The notes under the pieces were generated by a model. The model ran no database searches, had not been told where the DNA came from, and saw nothing but the letters and a program-made list of their open reading frames with translations. 64,000 nt of DNA from Dyadobacter sp. CY261. Lineage in GTDB: Bacteria; Bacteroidota; Bacteroidia; Cytophagales; Spirosomataceae. The translations under genes and the position numbers were made by a program. Positions 8,896 through 18,868 of the stretch are shown piece after piece (within the stretch, counting starts at the first letter, position 1; every line of letters begins with the position of its first letter). The stretch spans positions 310,001 through 374,000 of the forward strand of contig NZ_JAKCPW010000001.1 of NCBI RefSeq assembly GCF_021440085.1, in the 5' to 3' direction.

Positions 8896-9829
8896 AAGGG
8901 ATTTCCTAAAAAAAGGCGGAATGGTTACCGCCGCATTAGGTCTGAGCCCGCTTTCGGCATTCGCGAAGCGCGATTCGGTGGTGCAACTGACGATCCTGCA
9001 CACCAACGACGTCCATAGCCGCATCGATCCGTTCCCGATGGACGGATCGCGAAATCAGGGGTTAGGAGGCGTCGCACGTCGGGCCGCATTGGTGAAAAAA
9101 ATCCGAGCAGAGCAGCCAAATGTGCTGCTGCTGGATGCAGGCGATGTTTTCCAGGGTACACCGTATTTCAACCTGTACGGTGGCGAACTCGAATTCACGA
9201 TCATGAGCCAGATGGGCTATGACGCATCGACGATGGGAAATCACGATTTCGACAACAGCATTGCCGGTTTTGTAAAGCAACTCCCGCATGCCAATTTCCC
9301 TTTTCTCGTCAGCAATTACGATTTCAGTAACACCGAGCTGAAAGGCCAAACGCAGCCCTACAAAATCTTCAAGAAACAAGGTATTAAGATTGGAGTATTT
9401 GGGATTTGTATTGAACTGGAAGGTTTGGTCAATAAGAAAAATTACCTCGAAACAGTCTATCTGGATCCCATTGCCAAAGCCAATGAAATGGCCTCATTGC
9501 TCAAAAACGAGCAGCATTGCGACTTTGTGATCTGCCTGTCGCATTTGGGATATAAATACAAGGAAAACAAGGTCTCTGACCAGGTCCTGGCTAAATCGAC
9601 GCGTAACATCGACCTCATCATCGGCGGGCACACGCATACTTTTATGAAAGAGCCCGAAAACATCCTGAACCTCGATGGCAGGCTGACCACGATAAACCAG
9701 GTCGGATTTGCAGGCATCAATCTCGGCCGCCTCGACTATTTTTTCGATCGCGAAATCGGCAAGCAGAAAATGATGTCCGCCGTGTTGCCGGTGGATGCGG
9801 AGCAGTTGGCATGGGGAGTGAGCGAATGA
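8870..9829 (+). CDS. Tat-exported metallophosphoesterase (5'-nucleotidase N-terminal half)
   Basis: 319 aa. A twin-arginine signal NRRDFLKKGG (Arg9-Arg10) precedes a hydrophobic stretch ending LSAFA. The calcineurin-like metal motifs follow in order: LHTNDVHSR, DAGDVFQGTP, GNHDFDN, and GGHTHTF. The protein stops where UshA family members continue into the C-terminal domain, which here is the preceding gene. The start overlaps that gene by 26 nt in another frame, implying translational coupling. Function: metal-dependent nucleotide or phosphoester hydrolysis in the periplasm. Tat export suggests metal loading in the cytoplasm before export, while the partner uses the Sec lipoprotein route. Confidence 0.92.
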   Translation: MEELFQINRRDFLKKGGMVTAALGLSPLSAFAKRDSVVQLTILHTNDVHSRIDPFPMDGSRNQGLGGVARRAALVKKIRAEQPNVLLLDAGDVFQGTPYFNLYGGELEFTIMSQMGYDASTMGNHDFDNSIAGFVKQLPHANFPFLVSNYDFSNTELKGQTQPYKIFKKQGIKIGVFGICIELEGLVNKKNYLETVYLDPIAKANEMASLLKNEQHCDFVICLSHLGYKYKENKVSDQVLAKSTRNIDLIIGGHTHTFMKEPENILNLDGRLTTINQVGFAGINLGRLDYFFDREIGKQKMMSAVLPVDAEQLAWGVSE

Positions 9830-9859
9830 GCCGCCGCGGAACGGGGAGTCATTCAATCA

Positions 9860-11473
9860 TCACTCCATATGCAAAAATTGCTGCCTTACTTTTTCTTCTT
9901 CGAGATCGATCTGGGCGAGGTGCTGGCGGATGACATCTTCATCGTAAGTTTCCTTTTTATTGAATTGATGAAGTATGCTTCGCTTATGTTCCAGCAGTTC
10001 TTTGCTAATGTGCTGGTAACGTGCGATAAACTTATGGCTTGCTTCGTGGGCCTCGAATCCCTGTACATGGTCGAGAAACCCGATATCGCTTTCAAGCTTG
10101 AATTTCAAGCTTCGAAGCAGTTCGTGGCTGTCAATTTCCTCCGCATATTTTTTGTTGATGAAGTCCAGTGAGGCCCTGGCGAGCTCTCTTCGGATGATCA
10201 CATCCTGCTCCTGCACAGGTAAGTCGTAATCATGGTCTTCGGCATGTGCCCACCGCGCGATGACTGGCAAAGTAAGTCCTTGAAAAACAAGGGTTACCAA
10301 TATCACAATAAAGGTGATAAACAGGATCATATTCCGCTGCGGAAAAGGCAGGCCATTATCAAGCAAGATCGGAATGGACAATGCAGATGCCAGTGAAACC
10401 ACCCCGCGCATGCCGGCCCAGCCAAAGATCAGCGGCATCCGGTAGCCCGGACTGCTATCGGCTGTGGTAATAAAACGGCTGATGAACACCGTGAAAACGG
10501 ACGCGCCCAACGTGCTGGCAATGCGGGTGATAACGACCACCAGTGAAATAATCAGTCCGTATTTAATCGCTTCCCAAATCGAAGTCTCACCAAAGCCCTG
10601 TACAATCACCGGCAGTTCGAGGCCGATGAGCATGAACACAATGCCGTTCAGGACAAATCCAACTGTCGACCACACATTAATGCCCTGTATCCGGCTCAAA
10701 TGGCTGAGGATGCTATGTTGATTGCGCGAAAGAAAAAGTCCGCCGGAAACGACCGCGATTACACCTGAAAAATGGAATTCTTCCGCGGTGATATACATCG
10801 CATAAGGCGCTACGAACGTCAGAATGGTATCAATGCTGGGCGTAGTGGGAAACCATCGGTGAATGGCGTAAAAAATCAGCGCAATGCCGATCCCCACCAC
10901 AAAGCCCATCGTAATGACCAGGAAAAAGCTTCCTACCGCATCAGTAAGCACAAAACTGCCCGACGAAACGGCTACCAATGCAAACCGGAAGACGATCAGC
11001 GAGGAGGCGTCATTGAGCAGACTTTCGCCTTCGGTAATGGTAACTAGGCGTTTGGGGACCTTTACATTCTTTAAAATTGAAGTGGTGGCCACGGCATCGG
11101 GTGGCGAGATAATCCCGCCCAGCAGGAAACCCAACGCAAGGGTGAAGCCCGGAATGACCGCCTGCGAAACATAGGCGATGACGCAGGAGGTGAAAATCAC
11201 GATAATGAAAGCAAACGAGCCGATAACCCGTCGCCACTTCCAAAAATCTTTCCACGACGTTTGCCACGCAGCTTCATACAGCAACGGCGGCAGGAATATC
11301 AGGAAAATAAGTTGCGGATCGATTTCGACGGATGGCAGGCCTGGGACGACACTGAGAGCCAGCCCGCCGAGTACTAGCACAATCGGGTAAGCAATTTTGA
11401 TTCGCTGCGCCAGCATGACCAGGAACATGATGATCATGACCAGTGCGAGGTACAGGATAATGTTTTCGTGCAT
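9860..11473 (-). CDS. CPA1-family Na+/H+ antiporter
   Basis: 537 aa inner membrane transporter with about 12 hydrophobic segments in residues 1-390 and a charged cytoplasmic tail (about 400-537) rich in Lys/Glu/His. CPA1 landmarks include GGIISPPDAVATTSILK, TEGESLLNDASSLIVFRFAL, and GWAGMRGVVSLASAL. Role: exchange of sodium (or potassium) for protons in pH and salt homeostasis. It starts 21 nt after the P450 stop on the same strand, so co-transcription is possible but the functional link is unclear. Confidence 0.93.
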   Translation of the reverse strand: MHENIILYLALVMIIMFLVMLAQRIKIAYPIVLVLGGLALSVVPGLPSVEIDPQLIFLIFLPPLLYEAAWQTSWKDFWKWRRVIGSFAFIIVIFTSCVIAYVSQAVIPGFTLALGFLLGGIISPPDAVATTSILKNVKVPKRLVTITEGESLLNDASSLIVFRFALVAVSSGSFVLTDAVGSFFLVITMGFVVGIGIALIFYAIHRWFPTTPSIDTILTFVAPYAMYITAEEFHFSGVIAVVSGGLFLSRNQHSILSHLSRIQGINVWSTVGFVLNGIVFMLIGLELPVIVQGFGETSIWEAIKYGLIISLVVVITRIASTLGASVFTVFISRFITTADSSPGYRMPLIFGWAGMRGVVSLASALSIPILLDNGLPFPQRNMILFITFIVILVTLVFQGLTLPVIARWAHAEDHDYDLPVQEQDVIIRRELARASLDFINKKYAEEIDSHELLRSLKFKLESDIGFLDHVQGFEAHEASHKFIARYQHISKELLEHKRSILHQFNKKETYDEDVIRQHLAQIDLEEEKVRQQFLHME

Positions 11474-11494
11474 AGAATTCGTTCAGTATCGGCT

Positions 11495-12820
11495 TTATCG
11501 AAGATATAATTTAATACCGTTAGTGGATTTCAGAACAATCTGCGGGTGCAGTCCAACGAGGTATCCCGGCTCGCGGACGAAATCGAAGCGCTTGACGAGC
11601 GCTGCCAATACCAATTGCATTTCCATTAATGCGAACTGCTGCCCGATGCAAATCCTTGGTCCCGCCCCGAAAGGCAGGTAATTGAATTTCGCCCGGTTTT
11701 TCACCGTGTCCGCCTGGAAGTTTTCAGGATTGAATGCGTAGGGATTATCCCAAAGGCTCGGGTTCCGGTGCAGTTCAAAAATTGACATAAATACCGAACT
11801 GCCCTTTGGAATAGGATAACCTTCTATCTCCTGATCGACCGTGCTCTCGCGGGTCATCGTCCAGGCGGGCGGATACAGGCGAAGGCCTTCCTCCACCACC
11901 TGCCGCGTGTAAGGCATTTGAATGAGTTGTTCAAAGCCCGGTGTTTTCTCGAAAACATTCGCTTCCGCACGAATACGGGCCACGATCTCCGGTTGTGCCG
12001 AAAGCTCCCAAAGCAGCCAGCTCAGGCCGGTTGCGGAAGTTTCGTGCCCTGCGGCGAACATCGTAATGGCCTCGTCGCGGATCTGCTCGTCGTTCATCTG
12101 CTCGCCGGTTTCCTCGTCCGTGCTGTCGAGCAGGAGTTGGAGCAGGTCGTTGGGCGTTTCACCGGAGAGGCGACGCTTGCGGATGAAATCATAGACGAGG
12201 CTATTAAAATAGGTGAGATCAGATTTGAAACGGCGGTCTTCACCATTGATCGCCATCAGTGGAAGGCGGTATGGCTTACGTACGCGTGTAACGAGGTAGG
12301 TTTGTGTGCGGCTTACTTGTTTATAAATCTGCTCCTTATCTTCGGTATTCATGTTCCCGAAAAGTGTTTTGAGTGCGATATCGGAGGTGATGCCCATCAT
12401 TTTAGCATCCACATCAATCGCCGCTTTGCCGCGGAATGATTCCAGTTCGTCCAGAAATGCAGCCGTAAGGTCGCCCATTGTTAGGTAAAGCTCCTGCAAG
12501 CGCTCGCGGTGAAATGCAGGCTGCACGAGTCTTCTTTGTCGTAACCAAAAATCGCCATCGCTGATCACCAGCCCATTACCTAGCACGGGACGCAGCATTT
12601 TGACCGAATTACCTTTCTTGAAATTCTTGTGATGCTGTTGTAGCACGTGGCGGAAAAAAGCAGGATCACGGGTAACGATGAATTCCCGGAACAGCCGGAT
12701 TTTGAACGTATCCCCACATTCGTCGAATCCTTGCCGCAGAAAACGCAGCGGGTCGCGGGCAAAACGGATCGGAGCGAAAAGGGGAACTCGGCCGATTTTG
12801 AATTCGGGAATGGCGTGCAT
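11495..12820 (-). CDS. Cytochrome P450
   Basis: 441 aa soluble P450. The haem-binding loop FGAGPRICIGQQ carries the thiolate Cys391. The I-helix oxygen-activation motif is AGHETSATG, the K-helix ExxR is EEGLRLYPP, and a PERF-like FNPENF segment precedes the Cys loop. No N-terminal membrane anchor is evident. It resembles fatty-acid-hydroxylase-type bacterial P450s (CYP102/CYP4-like loop sequences), but substrate cannot be assigned. No ferredoxin or reductase gene is adjacent, so redox partners must be encoded elsewhere. Confidence 0.94.
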   Translation of the reverse strand: MHAIPEFKIGRVPLFAPIRFARDPLRFLRQGFDECGDTFKIRLFREFIVTRDPAFFRHVLQQHHKNFKKGNSVKMLRPVLGNGLVISDGDFWLRQRRLVQPAFHRERLQELYLTMGDLTAAFLDELESFRGKAAIDVDAKMMGITSDIALKTLFGNMNTEDKEQIYKQVSRTQTYLVTRVRKPYRLPLMAINGEDRRFKSDLTYFNSLVYDFIRKRRLSGETPNDLLQLLLDSTDEETGEQMNDEQIRDEAITMFAAGHETSATGLSWLLWELSAQPEIVARIRAEANVFEKTPGFEQLIQMPYTRQVVEEGLRLYPPAWTMTRESTVDQEIEGYPIPKGSSVFMSIFELHRNPSLWDNPYAFNPENFQADTVKNRAKFNYLPFGAGPRICIGQQFALMEMQLVLAALVKRFDFVREPGYLVGLHPQIVLKSTNGIKLYLR

Positions 12821-12870
12821 GGTTCAGGGGAACGGTAAGAATCAATGCAAATAAACCATTCCGGCCTAAT

Positions 12871-12905
12871 AATAAAAAGGCCGCGCCTTTCGGACGGGGC
12901 GCGGC
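12871..12905 (-). terminator. Rho-independent terminator of dps
   Basis: On the minus strand GCCGCGCC pairs with GGCGCGGC around a 10-nt loop and is followed by CTTTTTATT. It lies about 25 nt after the Dps stop codon. Confidence 0.85.
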
Positions 12906-12930
12906 AACAGGTGTGCATAGCTTTTCTTTT

Positions 12931-13410
12931 CTATTTTTTTCCGGCAAACGACCGCAGCATCCAGGTATTTTTTTCCTTGAACTGCATGAAACGGTTCACC
13001 ATATCATTGGTACCGTCGTCGCTGGCCTGTTCGGTGGCTTCCAGCAACTCGCGTTCCAGGCTGATGAGCTTGCTGAAATCGTCGAGCACGGCATCTACCA
13101 TGTCGAGGTCCTTCATGCCAATGGTGTTAATCTCTTTGATCTCTGATTCGTTGATATAATCCGCAAAACGGCTGTGTGGCGGCTTGCCTAGCGTTAGCAC
13201 CCGCTCGGCGATTTCGTCGATCGTTTCCTGCGCATTGGTGTACAATTCTTCGAATTTGACGTGGAGCGTAAAAAAGTTTTGTCCCTTGATGTTCCAGTGG
13301 CAGCCTCTCAGCTTCTGATAATGAATGTGATAGTTGGCGAGGTAGTCATTCAGCAGATCCACAACAGGTTTTACGTCGGTTTCGCTTAGACTGATTGCTT
13401 TGGCATCCAT
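12931..13410 (-). CDS. dps: Dps-family ferritin-like DNA-protection protein
   Basis: 159 aa, four-helix-bundle ferritin-like protein. Expected intersubunit ferroxidase ligands are visible: His38 (CHWNIKG), His50 (FFTLHVKFEE), and Asp65/Glu69 (TIDEIAER). The length matches dodecameric Dps/MrgA proteins. Role: oxidises Fe(II) with hydrogen peroxide, stores iron, and shields DNA in stress or stationary phase in the cytoplasm. It is monocistronic, with a strong terminator just downstream, and divergent from the SYLF gene across a 213-bp spacer. Confidence 0.95.
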   Translation of the reverse strand: MDAKAISLSETDVKPVVDLLNDYLANYHIHYQKLRGCHWNIKGQNFFTLHVKFEELYTNAQETIDEIAERVLTLGKPPHSRFADYINESEIKEINTIGMKDLDMVDAVLDDFSKLISLERELLEATEQASDDGTNDMVNRFMQFKEKNTWMLRSFAGKK

Positions 13411-13623
13411 AGTAAGATTTGATTGGGGGTTGACATTGTTTCATGTAAATCTGTCATCAAAATCATACCAACTAATCAGAAATGTGCTTCTACTGCGTTA
13501 AAAGTTGCGGAACGGGTCTATCGGATGTCGATAGTTGGGTTCTTATTGTAAGAATGCGGCTTTCGGCAGCTGACAGGCACGATCCTTGAAGTACTTTTTT
13601 ATACCTATTAATTTCAATATCCT

Positions 13624-14301
13624 ATGTTCCTCGACAATTTGAAAACAGTGAAAATGCAGGCCATTCTTTTTTTGGGGCTTGCATTTTCGGCCCCTTCTTT
13701 CGCACAAAATAAAGAAGAAGATAAGATCAACGCCGCCACAGCAGTGCTTAGCGATTTTAACGGGATGGAAATCCCGCCGCAACTGGTGCAATCCGCAAAG
13801 GGTATCATTATCATTCCAAGAATGATCAACGGCGGTCTGATCGTAGGTGGAAAGCATGGCAGGGGTCTCGCGATGCTAAAAAGAGAAGACGGGAAATGGA
13901 GCGATCCTGTGTTTGTGACCATCACCGGTGGTAGCGTGGGTGCGCAAATAGGCGTGCAGGCGGTAGACCTGGTTCTGTTGTTTAAAAGCGACAAAACGCT
14001 GATGAACATTCAAAAAGGCGATTACACCCTCGGCAGCGATCTTTCGGTGGCAGCAGGCCCGGTGAGTAAAAACGCTTCTGTTACAACCGATTACAAATTG
14101 GAAGCTGAAGTGTATTCTTATTCGCGCTCAAAAGGCCTTTTCGCAGGAGTGACCGTTAACGGAGCTATACTGGATGTGGACGTCCGTGCTAACACAGGTC
14201 TATACGGCAGCAAAGCCACCGTCCAATCGATCTTCACGGATTCAAATATATCATCCAAGGCCGTCGACGAGCTGCGTGATACGCTGGATGATTTTAACTA
14301 A
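13624..14301 (+). CDS. Secreted SYLF (YSC84) domain lipid-binding-type protein
   Basis: 225 aa with an N-terminal signal peptide ending near SFAQ (about residue 28; an alternative ATG at 13654 would shorten the n-region). The rest is the SYLF/YSC84 domain: IPPQLVQSAKGIIIIPRMINGGLIVGGKHGRGL, and the later SLFAGVTVNG-like segment KGLFAGVTVNGAILD. SYLF proteins bind phosphoinositides in eukaryotes; bacterial homologues are exported and of uncertain function. A small KTSC gene follows 9 nt downstream, probably co-transcribed. Confidence 0.9.
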   Translation: MFLDNLKTVKMQAILFLGLAFSAPSFAQNKEEDKINAATAVLSDFNGMEIPPQLVQSAKGIIIIPRMINGGLIVGGKHGRGLAMLKREDGKWSDPVFVTITGGSVGAQIGVQAVDLVLLFKSDKTLMNIQKGDYTLGSDLSVAAGPVSKNASVTTDYKLEAEVYSYSRSKGLFAGVTVNGAILDVDVRANTGLYGSKATVQSIFTDSNISSKAVDELRDTLDDFN

Positions 14302-14310
14302 AAGCAGCAT

Positions 14311-14508
14311 ATGCCATCCACCGTCGTTGCGAAGATGATCTACAACGAAGAGAAACATACATTACGTATCGTATATGTTTCCGGGATGGTGTACGACTAC
14401 AAAAACGTCCCCTGGGAACTGTATGAAGCCATGAAGGCATCAGGTTCCAAGGGGACGTTTTTGAATAAGCACATTAAGGGGAATTTCGAGTTTGAGAAGG
14501 TTGAGTGA
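14311..14508 (+). CDS. KTSC domain protein, 65 aa
   Basis: A small cytosolic protein that is essentially one KTSC domain: VVAKMIYNEEKHTLRIVYVSG, the Y-x-Y-xx-VP stretch YDYKNVPWELYEAM, and the signature K(G)TFLNKHIKG near the C-terminus. The domain is also seen fused to lysyl-tRNA synthetase-like proteins; its activity is not established. It lies 9 nt after the SYLF gene and converges with the GMC gene. Confidence 0.85.
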   Translation: MPSTVVAKMIYNEEKHTLRIVYVSGMVYDYKNVPWELYEAMKASGSKGTFLNKHIKGNFEFEKVE

Positions 14509-14530
14509 GCATTGTTACCCTATTCACTCA

Positions 14531-16243
14531 TTAAATATTTCCTTTCCGCATCGCGCCCACCGCATAATCCACCGCCCGTGCCGTCAGTGCCATGTAGGTC
14601 AGCGACGGGTTTTGTGTGGCCGTAGAGGTCATGCAGGCACCATCTGTTACGAATACATTCGGCACGTGGTGCATCTGGTTCCATTTGTTGAGTAACGAGG
14701 TTTTCGGGTCCTTACCCATGCGGGCACCGCCCATTTCGTGGTTTTCGCTACCGGGATTCCGCTGGGTGTCGCCTGTTTTGATGTTTTTAAAACCGGCCTT
14801 GTCGAGCATTTCGCTGAGTTCGGTGTAAAAATCCTTCACCATTTTCATGTCATTGTCGTCGAACGACACATTCATGCGCAATTGCGGAATACCCCAGTCG
14901 TCTTTCAGGTTCGGGTCGAGCGATATGAAGTTGGATTCTTTGGTTAACACTTCACCCATCATTTGCGCGCCGAGCGACCAGCCGCTTTCGTCGGCGGCAA
15001 ACAGGTTTTCTTTCAGTGATTCGCCGAGACCTTCATTCGGATTTCCGACTTTCGAAGCCGAGAAAGATGTCGCATACCCACGCAAAAAGTCGGTTTCCTG
15101 TTTGAATACATTGCGGAAACGAGGGATGTAAGCGCCATTGGGGCGTCGGCCGTCGGTCGTGCGGTCATGATAACCATCAAAATCGGCGGTTACGCGGCCG
15201 CGGTAGTTGTGGAAACCGATGAATTTGCCCAGCACTCCGCTGTCATTGCCGAGGCCGTTGGGGAAACGGCTGGATTTGGAGTTCAGTAAAATCAAGTTTG
15301 AATTAATGGCCGAAGCATTGATGAATATGATTTTGGCATAATACTCCGTCATCTGCTTCGTAAGCGCATCCACGACGCGCACGCCTGTCGCACGCTTCTT
15401 TTTTTCGTCATAAATAACCGAATGAACGACTGAATGCGGCCGTAAGGTCAGGTTGCCGGTCTTTTCAGCCCAGGGCAGTGTCGCCGCATTCGTACTGAAA
15501 TACCCGCCAAACGGACATCCGCGCTGGCACATATTACGGTGCTGGCATTTGGCACGTCCCTGCTGGGTATGAATGGGTTGCGGATCGGTAATATGCGCCG
15601 CCCGACCGATGATCACCGGACGCGTACCCTTATAGTTTTTGGCCGTCTGGTCACTGAAATGCTTTTCGACGCAGCTCATCTCGTGTGGCGGTAAAAACTC
15701 GCCGTCGGGAAGCTGCGGGAGTCCATCCTTATTCCCCGAAATTCCTGCAAATTTCTCCACGTAACTGTACCAGGGCGCAATATCCTTGTAGCGGATCGGC
15801 CAGTCGGTGGCGAAACCGTCCCGCGCCGGGCCTTCGAAATCGTAATCCGACCACCGCTGCGTTTGCCGCGCCCAGAGCAGCGATCGTCCGCCGACCTGGT
15901 AACCCCGCATCCAGCTGAACGGCTTGTCCTGCACATAAGGATGCTCATAATCTTTGACCACGAAATGCATCGCATCCTCCCTGAAAATATAATGCTTGCT
16001 GGCCATGGGGCTCGCCTCGCGAACGGCCAGGGGAGGTAATCCGCGGTGCTCGAATTCCCAGGGCATCATGTTTGTGGTGGGGTAATCGACGATGTGCTTC
16101 ACATCCCGTCCGCGTTCGAGGACGAGCGTTTTCAATCCTTTTTCTGTTAGTTCTTTCGCAGCCCAGCCGCCGCTGATACCCGTCCCCACAACGATCGCGT
16201 CGAATGTCTGGGCTTTTGCTGCGTCAATATTGAAATAGCTCAT
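14531..16243 (-). CDS. GMC-family FAD-dependent oxidoreductase (gluconate/sugar dehydrogenase type)
   Basis: 570 aa from the ATG at 16243; a TTG 15 nt upstream is in frame but less likely. The FAD-binding motif is GTGISGGWAAKEL followed by LVLERG. A cysteine-rich stretch CQHRNMCQRGCPFGG is typical of the GMC branch containing gluconate 2-dehydrogenase and related sugar dehydrogenases. The C-terminal catalytic region has NHEMGGARMG and TQNPSLTYMALTARA. There is no Sec or Tat signal at the chosen start. It lies 26 nt after the esterase stop on the same strand, suggesting an esterase-GMC transcript linked to the adjacent PUL. Likely oxidises a sugar or sugar acid; substrate unknown. Confidence 0.92.
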   Translation of the reverse strand: MSYFNIDAAKAQTFDAIVVGTGISGGWAAKELTEKGLKTLVLERGRDVKHIVDYPTTNMMPWEFEHRGLPPLAVREASPMASKHYIFREDAMHFVVKDYEHPYVQDKPFSWMRGYQVGGRSLLWARQTQRWSDYDFEGPARDGFATDWPIRYKDIAPWYSYVEKFAGISGNKDGLPQLPDGEFLPPHEMSCVEKHFSDQTAKNYKGTRPVIIGRAAHITDPQPIHTQQGRAKCQHRNMCQRGCPFGGYFSTNAATLPWAEKTGNLTLRPHSVVHSVIYDEKKKRATGVRVVDALTKQMTEYYAKIIFINASAINSNLILLNSKSSRFPNGLGNDSGVLGKFIGFHNYRGRVTADFDGYHDRTTDGRRPNGAYIPRFRNVFKQETDFLRGYATSFSASKVGNPNEGLGESLKENLFAADESGWSLGAQMMGEVLTKESNFISLDPNLKDDWGIPQLRMNVSFDDNDMKMVKDFYTELSEMLDKAGFKNIKTGDTQRNPGSENHEMGGARMGKDPKTSLLNKWNQMHHVPNVFVTDGACMTSTATQNPSLTYMALTARAVDYAVGAMRKGNI

Positions 16244-16253
16244 GGGTGTGGTG

Positions 16254-16269
16254 TTCAATCATTCAAAAT

Positions 16270-16270
<1 letters not shown>
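16254..16270. repeat. Short TTCAATCATTCAAAATT repeat copy
   Basis: Lies in the 26-nt gap between the esterase and GMC genes and touches the esterase stop. It shares the CAATCATTCAAAATTCA core with the inverted repeat at 1991-2116. Confidence 0.45.
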
Positions 16271-18533
<2,263 letters not shown>

Positions 18534-18868
18534 AGCGTTGTTGCGTGGCCGACTTGAAAAAATCTAAACGGCATTATTTCCTAAAAAAGCAGAAGAAATC
18601 CTTCTGAACCAAAAGATTACAGCCTCCAATTTTCCTGAAATTTTCCGCAAAGGTTTGCGGAAAGGTTTGCGGAAATTTTTTAAGCCTTTTGTTTGCAGGC
18701 ACTTGGAGAAATTTCTTCCTTACCCGCAGATAGTGTTTTCCTGACACAATTAAGCTATTGTAAATCATGGTAAAATGCAACTTTTCCTAAACCCAAACTT
18801 ATTTCTTGCTTTTGTTCCATTCCTAACCCGGCTTCTGCACCTGCAGAAGCCCATTCCCGTTTCACGCT
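18534..18868. other. Divergent PUL control region
   Basis: 335 bp between the LacI gene and SusC. It contains the perfect palindrome plus 12-bp tandem repeat at 18642-18675. I see no exact TAnnTTTG promoter box for the SusC operon; the rest is AT-rich without a visible gene. Confidence 0.6.
18642..18675. promoter_or_regulatory. Perfect palindrome with tandem GGTTTGCGGAAA repeat, candidate LacI operator
   Basis: TTTCCGCAAA-GG-TTTGCGGAAA (18642-18663) has perfect 10-bp arms. GGTTTGCGGAAA then repeats immediately (18652-18663 and 18664-18675), giving three half-sites. It lies about 110 bp upstream of the LacI start and 195 bp upstream of SusC. A T6 run follows, so a rightward terminator is possible, but no gene ends nearby on that strand. 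Confidence 0.6.
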
